Shown here piece by piece: positions 1 to 10,300 of a stretch of DNA of 64,000 nucleotides. Position numbers and translations under genes: made by a program. The notes beneath the pieces were generated by a model. That model searched no databases. It was not told the DNA's origin and saw only the letters and a program-made list of their open reading frames with translations. Source of the stretch: an uncultured Chloroflexota bacterium (lineage in GTDB: Bacteria > Chloroflexota > Dehalococcoidia > CAUJGQ01). How positions within the stretch are numbered: the first letter of the stretch is position 1; the number at the start of each line of letters is the position of its first letter. Location of the stretch: NCBI GenBank assembly GCA_937879875.1, contig CALFMN010000053.1, positions 1-64,000 of the forward strand, written 5' to 3'.

Positions 1-67
1 CAGCTCCGGCGCCGCCGTGCCCCCACTGTTACACAATCTGGGTAACGATGAGCCCTGTGGGGAGGGG

Positions 68-100
68 ACAGCCGAGCGTTTACGCGAGGCAGGGGTAGGC
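68..100 (-). repeat. Dispersed repeat, copy 1
   Basis: Read on the minus strand, this stretch is a 17-base block (starting GCCTACCCC, ending CCTCGC), six variable bases, then GCTCGGCTGT. The same two blocks with the same 6-base spacing occur on the plus strand at 21585-21617. It lies just downstream of the stop codon of the neighbouring CoA-transferase. The rest of 1-105 holds no gene that I can see. Confidence 0.6.
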
Positions 101-105
101 CGCGC

Positions 106-1323
106 TCATGGGATCACGCTTGCCTCTTTCAGGGCGATGATGCGATCCCAGTCCAGCCCCAGCTCCAGCAGCACCTCTTCGGTGTGCTGGCCCAGCTCGG
201 GCGCCGGGCCCCGCGGTTGCCAGGGGGTGCCGTAGAAGTCGGCGGGCGTCGCCACCATCTTCGCCGTCCCGTCTGGCACGGGCACGTCCACGAAGGCGCC
301 GGCCGCGGCCATCACCGGGTCGGCGATGGCCTCCTGCGGAGTTTGTACGGGCGCAAACCAGACGTTTTCGCGGTCGAAGACTGCGCTCCACTCGTCCAAC
401 GTCTTTTCTGCCATCACCGCCTCGATCGCCCGCACCAACGGCTCAGCGTTCGTCGCGCGGCCCACGATCGTCGTGAAGCGCGGATCCTCCATCCACTCTT
501 CGTGGGCGATCGCGCGGCAGAAGTCCGGCCAGTGACGATCGCCTTGCAGCATCAGCAACCAGAGCGATCGGCCTTCGGCGCAGCGATAGGGCAGGATCAG
601 CGGATTGGGAAAGGCGTTACGCTGGGCGGCCTCGATGGGCACGCCCAGCCGCAGCGCCATATTGAGATCCCAACCGATCGTGTAGGCGCCGGTGCGGGCG
701 AGCGACACGGCCACCTTCTGCCCTTGGCCCGTCTTTTCGCGTCGGAAGAGCGCGGCCGAGATCGCACCCGCCGCCTGAGCGCCGGCGTTATGATCGCCCA
801 TGCCGCCGCGCTGCAACGGATAGTCGTGGCCCGGCGTCGTCAGCAGGCTGGCGATGCCGGCGCGCGACCAGAAGGCGCCGACGTCGTACGCGGCGCGGTC
901 TCGCTCCTCGCCGTCGGGACCGTAGCCGGTGACCTGGCAGTAGATCAGGCGCGGATTGCGCTCCCGCAGGCGCTCGTAGTCCAGTTCCAGGCGCGCCAGC
1001 GCGCCCGGCCGGTAGTTGCTGACGAAGACATCGGCCTGCTCGATGAGCTGCAGCGCCAGCTCGCGGCCTGCCCCCGAACGGAGATCCAGGCAGACGCTGC
1101 GTTTGCCACGGTTGTCCAGCTCGAAGATCGGGTTGATCGGTACCGCGCCGCCGAGCAGCGACAGGATGCCGCGCATCGGATCGCCTTCCACCGGCTCGAT
1201 CTTGATCACGTCGGCGCCCCAGTCGCACAGCACGCCGGACGCCGCCGGCCCCGCAACCCAGACCGCCATTTCCACAACCTTGACGCCCTCCATTGGACCG
1301 GTTGGCCCCGCTGGACCGGCCAT
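106..1323 (-). CDS. CaiB/BaiF family CoA-transferase (class III)
   Basis: A 405-residue cytosolic class III CoA-transferase, which moves CoA between carboxylic acids via an aspartyl-CoA intermediate. The family start is visible (GVKVVEMAVWVAGP, then ADVIKIEP), as are the NRGKRSVCLDL block and the AYD motif, whose Asp147 is the expected catalytic residue. The length fits the family. The ATG at 1323 is chosen because GGGAGGA lies 7 bases upstream; a longer frame reaches 1350 without a ribosome site. The acid substrate cannot be read from sequence. A second, fused member of the family lies at 31733-34129, so acyl-CoA chemistry recurs in the window. Confidence 0.9.
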   Translation of the reverse strand: MAGPAGPTGPMEGVKVVEMAVWVAGPAASGVLCDWGADVIKIEPVEGDPMRGILSLLGGAVPINPIFELDNRGKRSVCLDLRSGAGRELALQLIEQADVFVSNYRPGALARLELDYERLRERNPRLIYCQVTGYGPDGEERDRAAYDVGAFWSRAGIASLLTTPGHDYPLQRGGMGDHNAGAQAAGAISAALFRREKTGQGQKVAVSLARTGAYTIGWDLNMALRLGVPIEAAQRNAFPNPLILPYRCAEGRSLWLLMLQGDRHWPDFCRAIAHEEWMEDPRFTTIVGRATNAEPLVRAIEAVMAEKTLDEWSAVFDRENVWFAPVQTPQEAIADPVMAAAGAFVDVPVPDGTAKMVATPADFYGTPWQPRGPAPELGQHTEEVLLELGLDWDRIIALKEASVIP

Positions 1324-1435
1324 CTCGCACTCCTCCCGCGCGACGCGCACCTGGCCCCAGCTTAGCGAGATTGAGCGATCCGCGCTCAGCCCGGCGCCGG
1401 TGAACCGCCGCAGGGGCTCCGGACGACGCGGCAGC

Positions 1436-3307
1436 TCAGCGCTTCGCCAGCGCGTCCGTCAGTTTGTAGAGCCGGTCGTATACGGGGCGGGCGGCGACGC
1501 CGGCGACGGGCTCCGGGCGAAAATCGGTGCGGTTGATGATCGCCGGATAGACCTCGATGCCGGTTACGCCGGACGCATCGAGCCGCACGCGCAGGATCAC
1601 CGAGAGCACACTGGGCAGGCCGTACTGCGCGAGGTCGGCTTCGTCGAGGTCGAAGACGAAATTGCCCAGGCTGTAGGCGATCAGCCCGCCGTGGTAGAAC
1701 TCCAATCCTTGCAGCACGTGCGGATGCGCGCCCAGCACCAGCGCGGCGCCGGCATCGATGGCGGCGTGTGCCAGATCCGTCTGGGTACTGTTCGGCTGCG
1801 CCGTGTACTCGAAACCGGCGTGCAGGGCGACGACGACGAGATCGGCGTTCTTGTGCGCGTTCGCCACGTCGCGGGCAATGGCTGCCGCCGTACCCCAGGC
1901 GACGCCCGGCTTGCCGGGTCCGGCTTCGAGGCTGTGCGCCGGAAAGCCGGTGATGCTGTCGTCGGGGACGTTGGCGTAGGCCAGCCAGGCCACGCGCAGG
2001 CCATTGACCTGCACGACCACGGGCGTGCGTGCGGTTTCGCCGTCCACGCCGGCGCCGGCGTGGGCGATGCCGGCGTTGGCGATCGCCGCGATCGTATCGG
2101 TCAGCCCCTGTTCGCCATAGTCGAGGACATGGTTGTTCGCCAGGCCGACGACGTTGATGCCGGCGCTCGTCAGGCAGGCGACTTCGGACGGCGGCGCGCG
2201 AAACGTGTAGTCCTTGCGCGCCTGCGTGCCGCGGTCCGTCAGCGAGAACTCGAGGTTGGCATAGCGCAGATCGGCTGAGCGCAGCCGGTCGCTCACCGCG
2301 CCCAGCGGCCAGCTTGGGCCATTCTGCTGCACCTTCGTCGCCACGCCGCGTGCCAGCATCAGATCGCCCATCGCATCGATCGTCACGCTGCCGGCGCGCG
2401 GCGGCGTGAGGCGCGCGGCCAGCACGCCGCCGAGCTGACCGCTGAGCTGGGTCGCCTCGCGGCGCAGGGGCAACGCCACCATCCGTACTGTCAGCGGATA
2501 CTGCGCTTCGTCGGGAAAATGGCCGTCGATACGCAGCGCCTTGCTGTGCAACCACGGGCCGGTCCAGGGCACGACCACAGCTTCGTCGAGGCCGCTGTCG
2601 GTTTCTGCGAGCAGCGTGGCCGCATCGGCGACACGCGCGGCGGCGAGGGGCGCGCCCGGCCTGCCGGCGAGCGCCCCGACATCAACGAGCTGTCCGCCGG
2701 GGGTGAAGCCAAGCCTGACGGGACGGGCAACACCGCCGAGACTGGCCCAGTCGGAGACAGTGCCGGTCAGCAGGTTGACAGCGTCGACCAGCGAGAGATC
2801 GTCGGGCGAGAGCGTCAGCGGCAGGACGATGGCGAGGGGCTGCGTCTGCACGACGGTGCTGCCCGCCGGCAGCGGCTCGCCGGGCAGCACCGTCGTCAGC
2901 GCGAGGTCGGCGCCCGAGCGATCGGCCGCCTCTCCGGCCTGCAACGGCGTCAGCGAGAGCTTCAGCTTCGGGAACTCCGCGCCGACCTGCTGCAGCGCGG
3001 GTCCGACGGCGGTGGCGACCAATGCGGTGGCCGCGATCTTGAAGGTGCCATTCACGGTGATCGTCGGCGCTGCCCCCGGCGTGGGCTCCACGGAGAAAGG
3101 CGCGGAGGCAACCGGCGGATTGGCCGGGGCGATCGCGGGCGTGGCCGTGGCGCTGCCCACGACGATGATGCGGACCTGCGGCGCGCCGCCGTGACCGCAG
3201 GCCAGTACACACATGCTGAAGACGAGCATGGCCAGCAGCGGCCAGCCCGGCCGAAGACGCCGCAACGCCCTGCCCCTCCGTCGCTCCGCCCCCGCCACGC
3301 GCGGCAC
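1436..3307 (-). CDS. CapA-family metallophosphoesterase-like lipoprotein with N-terminal binding-protein-like half
   Basis: 623 residues. The N-terminus is basic, then hydrophobic, then LAC, a lipobox, so an exported lipoprotein is likely. Residues of about 85-310 resemble a periplasmic substrate-binding fold (VNGTFKIAATALV, DLALTTVLPGEPL). The C-terminal half from about 320 is the CapA/PgsA fold: GDLMLARGV, NLEFSLTDRG, ANNHVLDYGEQG, LHAGFEY, GAHPHVLQG and YSLGNFVFD. CapA proteins act in poly-gamma-glutamate or capsule export, but no capB or capC lies nearby, so the role here is open. The start is GTG at 3307 with no Shine-Dalgarno; the promoter-like TGCTACACT ends 10 bases upstream, suggesting a leaderless transcript. 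Confidence 0.85.
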   Translation of the reverse strand: MPRVAGAERRRGRALRRLRPGWPLLAMLVFSMCVLACGHGGAPQVRIIVVGSATATPAIAPANPPVASAPFSVEPTPGAAPTITVNGTFKIAATALVATAVGPALQQVGAEFPKLKLSLTPLQAGEAADRSGADLALTTVLPGEPLPAGSTVVQTQPLAIVLPLTLSPDDLSLVDAVNLLTGTVSDWASLGGVARPVRLGFTPGGQLVDVGALAGRPGAPLAAARVADAATLLAETDSGLDEAVVVPWTGPWLHSKALRIDGHFPDEAQYPLTVRMVALPLRREATQLSGQLGGVLAARLTPPRAGSVTIDAMGDLMLARGVATKVQQNGPSWPLGAVSDRLRSADLRYANLEFSLTDRGTQARKDYTFRAPPSEVACLTSAGINVVGLANNHVLDYGEQGLTDTIAAIANAGIAHAGAGVDGETARTPVVVQVNGLRVAWLAYANVPDDSITGFPAHSLEAGPGKPGVAWGTAAAIARDVANAHKNADLVVVALHAGFEYTAQPNSTQTDLAHAAIDAGAALVLGAHPHVLQGLEFYHGGLIAYSLGNFVFDLDEADLAQYGLPSVLSVILRVRLDASGVTGIEVYPAIINRTDFRPEPVAGVAARPVYDRLYKLTDALAKR

Positions 3308-3316
3308 TCGTGGCGG

Positions 3317-3325
3317 AGTGTAGCA
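3317..3325 (-). promoter_or_regulatory. Extended -10 promoter of the CapA-like gene
   Basis: On the minus strand the sequence reads TGC-TACACT, an extended -10 hexamer. Transcription should begin about 7 bases on, almost at the GTG start at 3307. No convincing -35 box is present, which is usual for extended -10 promoters. Confidence 0.45.
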
Positions 3326-3402
3326 TACGCGGCCGTTGCCGCCGGGAGCGCCGCGCCAGCCGCGGGTCGCCGCCGATCGGGAAGCCGCGCCGGCGTCGGG
3401 TG

Positions 3403-5955
<2,553 letters not shown>

Positions 5956-5998
5956 AGCATCCGATCCCGATGAAGTATCGGCAGTGGAGAGCGAGCGC

Positions 5999-6454
5999 TC
6001 AGCGAACCGTGATACGCACCCGCCGTTCCGGCTGAACCGCGCGCTTCGGCAAGGTGATCTGCAGCAGGCCGTCATCGTATTGCACGGTGACGCTCTCGGT
6101 GTCGACGTCGGCGGGCAACAGGACGGCGCGCTGGAAGGGGCCGTAGTGGATCTCGACCGTGTTGTAGACCCGGCCCGGATGGTGGCTGCGCCGGTCGCGC
6201 TTCTCGCCGCGCACCGTCATGCTCCGGCCATCGAGCTGGATCTCGACCTCCTGATCGCGCATCCCCGCAACTTCCATCAACACGACGATCTCGCCGTCGG
6301 TCTGATAGATATCCGTGGGCGGCTCGATCACGGCCGGCACGAAGCGTGGACCACCCGGCAGACCGGGTCCGCGGCTGACCAGCTGGTCCCACATCTGCTC
6401 CAGATGCTCGGCCACGTGTTCGAACTCGGATGACATGCGCGAGCGCTGAGCCAT
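5999..6454 (-). CDS. Small heat-shock protein, Hsp20/alpha-crystallin
   Basis: 151-residue cytosolic holdase chaperone. The alpha-crystallin domain covers roughly residues 45-145, with the typical PPTDIYQTDGEIVVLMEVAG start, the ALPAxV-like region (RAVLLPADVDTES) and a C-terminal LPKRAVQPERR tail. The ATG at 6454 has GGAGGAG 9 bases upstream. It is first in a probable two-gene heat-shock operon with lon. A TACAGT hexamer on the minus strand (6494-6499) is a possible -10 box, without a clear -35. No CIRCE-like inverted repeat was seen upstream. Confidence 0.92.
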   Translation of the reverse strand: MAQRSRMSSEFEHVAEHLEQMWDQLVSRGPGLPGGPRFVPAVIEPPTDIYQTDGEIVVLMEVAGMRDQEVEIQLDGRSMTVRGEKRDRRSHHPGRVYNTVEIHYGPFQRAVLLPADVDTESVTVQYDDGLLQITLPKRAVQPERRVRITVR

Positions 6455-6728
6455 GACGCTGGACTCCTCCGCTGGCGAGCCGGCCACCCCCACACTGTAA
6501 CAGGGGCACGGCCGTTGGGCACTGGCGCGGCGCACGCGCCGGCTCGATGCCCCGCCCGCATCGCGGCGCCCCGAGCCACCGCCGTGCAGGCATGCAGGCA
6601 CAGCAGACCGCTGCATCCGACCAGCGTCCAGCCGGGCATCATCATCGTCGCCGCGAAACGAAGCAGTCCGGTCGGGCGGCGCGTGCAGCTACCGGGCTGC
6701 GGCGACAGATCCCATCCAACCAGACGCA

Positions 6729-6772
6729 GCGCGGCGGGGTGTGGGAAGATCGTTCCCCACACCCCGCCGCGC
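6729..6772 (-). terminator. Strong 17-bp stem-loop, probable terminator
   Basis: Perfect 17-bp GC-rich inverted repeat (6729-6745 and 6756-6772) with a 10-base loop. It lies 24 bases past the stop of the small gene at 6796-6930 and before hsp20. There is no U-tract, so it is a terminator by position and stability only. The rest of 6455-6795 shows no gene. Confidence 0.6.
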
Positions 6773-6795
6773 GCCGGGTTGCTGCCCCTGATTGA

Positions 6796-6930
6796 TCAGC
6801 GGTCGGGAGCCGGCTTCGCCTGTTGCTTGCGCGCGAGCAGATAGGCAGCGCGCTGCGCGTAGCGCTGTGAGCGGAACTGGCTCTCCTTTTCGTTGACGAA
6901 GGCGGCGGCGTAATACTCGGCGATGAACAT
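6796..6930 (-). CDS. Small 44-residue protein, unknown function
   Basis: A 44-residue product beginning MFIAEYYAAAF and ending KQQAKPAPDR: an aromatic N-terminal half, then a basic, Gln-rich half (SQRYAQRAAYLLARKQQ). I do not recognise a family. It is called as real because ATG 6930 has AGGAGA 7 bases upstream, a TATAAT box lies at 6986-6991 overlapping a perfect palindrome, and a strong hairpin closes the unit. It is monocistronic and apparently tightly regulated. A longer frame from 6984 is possible but would start inside the operator. Confidence 0.6.
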   Translation of the reverse strand: MFIAEYYAAAFVNEKESQFRSQRYAQRAAYLLARKQQAKPAPDR

Positions 6931-6966
6931 GACGGTCTCTCCTGGGCAGCCGCGCCTCGCGGCCAA

Positions 6967-6991
6967 AATTGTGCTCTCTGTCACAATTATA
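6967..6991 (-). promoter_or_regulatory. TATAAT promoter with overlapping operator-like palindrome
   Basis: A consensus -10 box TATAAT (minus strand, 6991-6986) is directly followed by a perfect palindrome: AATTGTG, 8 bases, CACAATT (6967-6988). The palindrome covers the expected transcription start, the usual place for a repressor operator. Its half-site resembles lac-type operators. No clear -35 box was found. Confidence 0.6.
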
Positions 6992-7117
6992 CCGCAGGTA
7001 AAGATGTGGCGCGACGTTCGGAGAATCCCCTAAAGACGCGAAGACGCCACGCGCCGGCAGATCGCGCGCTCATCCAGCTCCCGTAGGTTCCTCCAGCGTT
7101 CCGCGTGGCGTCGATGC

Positions 7118-7148
7118 TTGCCGTTCGGGGGCAGCCGGAGACTATGAT
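7118..7148 (+). promoter_or_regulatory. Candidate sigma-70 promoter for the 7204 gene
   Basis: TTGCCG (7118-7123), a 19-base spacer and TATGAT (7143-7148), 55 bases before the ATG at 7204. The spacer is longer than optimal. Confidence 0.35.
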
Positions 7149-7203
7149 GCGCTGAACGGCGGCGGGCCGCGGGCTCGGCCGCGCTGCCTGGAGCGGAGCG
7201 CGA

Positions 7204-8235
7204 ATGCGGAGTTGCCGGCGCACGGGAACACTGGGTTTGATCGTGGCCTGCCTCGCGCTGCTGGCTGGACGGATCGGCGTGGCCCGCGCCAATACAATCA
7301 CCTATTCGGCGGGCTATCATCTGGTGGCCGGTCCTGAGGGCACGGTCTTTCGAGGTGTGGCCGGCGACCTGTACACCCTCGACCCGGCAAGCGGTCAATA
7401 CGTGGCCTATCCGGCGGACACCGGCGTGCATGCAGGCGTCGGCTACTTCGCCTACTTCTCCGGTCTGATCGCGGTGCGCATGGGCCCGGATCAACACCAG
7501 CCTGTCTCCGAGCCGCTGGCGGCGGGCGCCTGGACGCTGGTCGGCAACCCGTCGGCCTTCAGCGCGGCCGTCGTCTCCGGGGCCGACGTGGTCTACGTCT
7601 ACGATCAGCAGGGCGGCTATCTCGAAGAGAGCTCGCTGCCGCCCGGTGCAGGCGCAATCGTGTACAGCGCCGCGGGCGGTACGGCCGTGATCCAACCGAT
7701 CCCCGGCGGCATCGACGAGACGCTGTCGATGGCCGAGGACAAGCTGGTCGATCTCAGCATCCAGCCGCAAGACGTGCCGGCGCCGTTCGTGCTGACGCGC
7801 GCCGACACCAACGGCGGCCAGAATGCCAACATCCCCGTGACTTTCGTCGAGGAGTTCCGGCCGCGCACCGCGCCCAGGGCCGGCGACCCGCAGCAGTCGA
7901 CCTTCATTCAGATCAACATCCAGCAATGCAAAGACGGCGATTTCGCCGCCGTGCTGCTGAACAATACGACGGCCGGCCAGGTGCAGCAGGCGTTCGGCCA
8001 GAACGCGAAGCGCGTCGATGCGGCCGCTCCGCCCGGCGTCGGCGACGCGGCCCATGCCTTTCATGTCCAGGTCGTGAGCGGCAGCAATCAGGCCGGCTCG
8101 TACGTGCTGTTGTTCCGGCGCGGCGTCGTATTCGTCACGATGCGCATCGACGCGCCGTACGGCAAAGAAGACACGGCGCTGCTGAATGCGCTGGCCGCAA
8201 CGCTGGACCAGCGCATTCAGGCCGCGAGGTTCTGA
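7204..8235 (+). CDS. Secreted protein of unknown function
   Basis: 343 residues with a clear Sec signal peptide (basic RSCRRTG start, hydrophobic LGLIVACLALLAG, likely cleavage after VARA). The mature part is rich in Gly, Ala, Tyr and beta-formers (GYHLVAGPEGTVFRG, GAWTLVGNPSAFS), suggesting an all-beta extracellular domain; the last 150 residues form a second alpha/beta-like region. I do not recognise a family. An alcohol dehydrogenase starts 19 bases downstream, so the two are probably co-transcribed, but nothing links their functions. Confidence 0.75.
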   Translation: MRSCRRTGTLGLIVACLALLAGRIGVARANTITYSAGYHLVAGPEGTVFRGVAGDLYTLDPASGQYVAYPADTGVHAGVGYFAYFSGLIAVRMGPDQHQPVSEPLAAGAWTLVGNPSAFSAAVVSGADVVYVYDQQGGYLEESSLPPGAGAIVYSAAGGTAVIQPIPGGIDETLSMAEDKLVDLSIQPQDVPAPFVLTRADTNGGQNANIPVTFVEEFRPRTAPRAGDPQQSTFIQINIQQCKDGDFAAVLLNNTTAGQVQQAFGQNAKRVDAAAPPGVGDAAHAFHVQVVSGSNQAGSYVLLFRRGVVFVTMRIDAPYGKEDTALLNALAATLDQRIQAARF

Positions 8236-8254
8236 GTCAAACAGGAGGTACGCC

Positions 8255-9313
8255 ATGCGTTCACGCGCCGCGGTGCTCGCCGAGCACGGCAAGCCGCTCC
8301 TCGTCGAAGAGGTCGAGTATCCCGCGCCGGGGCCGAGCCAGGTGCTGGTGCGGCTCTACGCCAGCGGCATCTGCCACTCGCAGCTTCACCAGATCCACAA
8401 CCCGGAGCAGCCGCGCCCGGCCCTGCTCGGCCATGAGGCGACCGGCCACGTCGAGGCCAAAGGAGCGAATGTCAGCCACGTCAGGGAAGGCGACCGCGTG
8501 ATGGTCACCTGGGTGCCGCGCCACCCGCGGCCGGCGCCGGTCGAACCCGCGCAGGTGATCTGGCGCGGACAGAACATCGGCTCGCGCAACGTCTTTACCT
8601 GGTCCGAGCACGCCTTTTGCGATGAGGCGTTCGTCGTGCCGCTCGCCGACGGCGTGCCGATGGACGTGACCGCGCCGATCGGCTGCGCCGTGATTACCGG
8701 CTGCGGCGCCGTCACCAACACGGCGAACGTACAGCCGGGCGAAACTGTCGCCGTCTTCGGTGCTGGCGGTGTGGGTCTGTGCGCCATTCAGGCCGCGGCG
8801 AACGTGGGCGCCGGCATGGTGATCGCCGTCGATCTCGATGCCGCCAAGCTGGAGTTTGCCCGCGCCTTCGGCGCCACGCATTTCGTGAACGCGCGCGAAA
8901 GCAATGCCGTGGACGAGGTGCGGCGGCTCTCGGGCGGCGGCGTGGACTATGCCTTCGACGCGATCGGCGTGGCGGAGACGATGAGCCAAATAGCGCTGGC
9001 CACGCGGCCGAACGAGTGGGGCGTGCGTCCGGGCGGCACTGCCGTGCTGGTAGGCGTGCCGCAGACGCCGGCCACGCTCGATGCCCGCTTCATGCTGATG
9101 GGCGAGCGCATCTTTCGCGCCTCGCTGGGCGGCTCCGGCGTGCCCGACCGCGATTTTCCGCAGTACGTGGAGTGGTTCAAGGCGGGCAAGCTGCCGCTGG
9201 ACAAGCTGGTGACGAAGCGCTACACGCTGGACCAGGTCAACGAGGGCATCCACGCGCTCGAACGCGGGCAGATCGCGGGCCGCAGCATCATGGTCTACGG
9301 CAGCGGGCAGTAG
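8255..9313 (+). CDS. Zinc-dependent alcohol dehydrogenase (MDR family)
   Basis: 352-residue NAD(P)-dependent medium-chain dehydrogenase. Catalytic zinc ligands are visible: Cys40 (GICHS), His60-Glu61 (GHEATGH) and Cys144 (IGCAV). The Rossmann GAGGVG loop is at 169-174, followed by an Asp (VIAVDLDAAK) that suggests NAD preference. The four-cysteine structural-zinc lobe of classical class I/III enzymes is absent; the segment after GDRVMV has no Cys. The substrate is unknown. The ATG at 8255 has AGGAGGT 5 bases upstream. It follows the secreted-protein gene by 19 bases. Confidence 0.88.
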   Translation: MRSRAAVLAEHGKPLLVEEVEYPAPGPSQVLVRLYASGICHSQLHQIHNPEQPRPALLGHEATGHVEAKGANVSHVREGDRVMVTWVPRHPRPAPVEPAQVIWRGQNIGSRNVFTWSEHAFCDEAFVVPLADGVPMDVTAPIGCAVITGCGAVTNTANVQPGETVAVFGAGGVGLCAIQAAANVGAGMVIAVDLDAAKLEFARAFGATHFVNARESNAVDEVRRLSGGGVDYAFDAIGVAETMSQIALATRPNEWGVRPGGTAVLVGVPQTPATLDARFMLMGERIFRASLGGSGVPDRDFPQYVEWFKAGKLPLDKLVTKRYTLDQVNEGIHALERGQIAGRSIMVYGSGQ

Positions 9314-9328
9314 GCCGCTCGCGGACGT

Positions 9329-9670
9329 TCAAACGTAGAAGATCGTCGGGCTGCGCGGCTCGGCCGGCAGCAGGCGCGCGAGCCGCGCTCCGGATCGTGT
9401 GAGCTGAAAGCGGCGCTCTGCGAGCATCAGGCCGGTCGGGTCAACACGCTGCACGAGGCCCGCCTGTTCGAGCCCGAGCAACGAAGCGACGACTTCCGCG
9501 GGAGCGGCCGCGCGGATCGCCCGCAATTCAGCCTCGATGCGCCGGTAGGTGCAGGCGCCGAAGCGGCCCAGCGTCGCCACGATCCACTGATCGAGGACGT
9601 CGAGGTCGAAGAGCCGCGTGGCTCCGCGTCGCGGCAGACAGCTGAAGACGCGTGTGAGCCACGTCGTCAT
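9329..9670 (-). CDS. Small winged-helix-like protein, unknown
   Basis: 113 residues. The helical pattern (DQWIVATLGRFGACTYRRIEAEL, then VVASLLGLEQAGLVQRV and a beta-turn FQLTRSGARLARLL) looks like a winged-helix DNA-binding domain of the PadR/MarR sort, but this is inference. It faces the alcohol dehydrogenase (15 bases between stops) and lies upstream of, and on the same strand as, nothing obviously related. ATG at 9670. Confidence 0.55.
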   Translation of the reverse strand: MTTWLTRVFSCLPRRGATRLFDLDVLDQWIVATLGRFGACTYRRIEAELRAIRAAAPAEVVASLLGLEQAGLVQRVDPTGLMLAERRFQLTRSGARLARLLPAEPRSPTIFYV

Positions 9671-9728
9671 CGTTCGTTGCGGCGGCCGGCGATCCGTCGC
9701 CGGCCGCCGTTTCTTCCCCTGTCGCGGA

Positions 9729-10187
9729 TCAGGCGAGCGCTTTGACGGCGTCCAGCATCTTCTGCTGGTCGCGCGCGGTGGGGATCGCGGGGCTGCGGTC
9801 GGTGAAGGCGATCTTGCCGTTCTTGTCGATCACCACGGTCAGTCGCTCGGCGAGGCCGAATTGTTCGTTCCAGGTGCCGTACTCGCGGGCGACGGCGCCG
9901 TTCATGTCGGCGAGCAGCGAGATTTTCAGCCCCTCCTTCTCCTTGAACGCCTTGTGCGTGTAGCGGCTGTCGCGTGAGATGCCGAAGACCTTCGCCCCCG
10001 TCGGCGCGATGTCGAGCGATCGGTCGCGGATTTCGCACATCTCGCCGGTGCAGACCGGGGAAAAATCGAGCGGAAAGAAGACGAGCACGACCGGCTGCCC
10101 GTGCAGCTCAGCGAGATGCACCTTCTCGCCGTTCTCGTCCTGAAGCGCGAAGTCCGGAGCCTCCTGACCGACCTTGATCTCTGCCAT
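9729..10187 (-). CDS. Peroxiredoxin (AhpC/TSA; PrxQ/BCP-like)
   Basis: 152-residue thiol peroxidase that reduces hydrogen peroxide and organic hydroperoxides. The peroxidatic Cys46 is in SPVCTGE and a second Cys51 five residues on matches the PrxQ/BCP resolving-cysteine spacing. The Pro-x3-Thr-x2-Cys active site and the downstream Arg are present. The ATG at 10187 (MAEIKVGQEAPDF) has a GGAGGG-like site about 8 bases upstream; the longer frame from 10271 lacks one. It is divergent from the SirB1-like gene at 10301. Confidence 0.9.
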   Translation of the reverse strand: MAEIKVGQEAPDFALQDENGEKVHLAELHGQPVVLVFFPLDFSPVCTGEMCEIRDRSLDIAPTGAKVFGISRDSRYTHKAFKEKEGLKISLLADMNGAVAREYGTWNEQFGLAERLTVVIDKNGKIAFTDRSPAIPTARDQQKMLDAVKALA

Positions 10188-10300
10188 GATGCCTGCCCTC
10201 CCTGGCGCTGGTGCGCTGCTCCGCACATTATGCCTGAGCACCGGCCTGATTGCAGTGCGCGGCAGATGCATCAGCGCCCGCGGCGTGTCAGGATCGCAGC

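Noticed and set aside
7030..8292. 420-codon minus-strand open frame
   Set aside because: It lies opposite the secreted-protein gene, which has a signal peptide, ribosome site and promoter; its Arg/His/Gly-rich text has no family likeness. High G+C makes long antisense frames common here.
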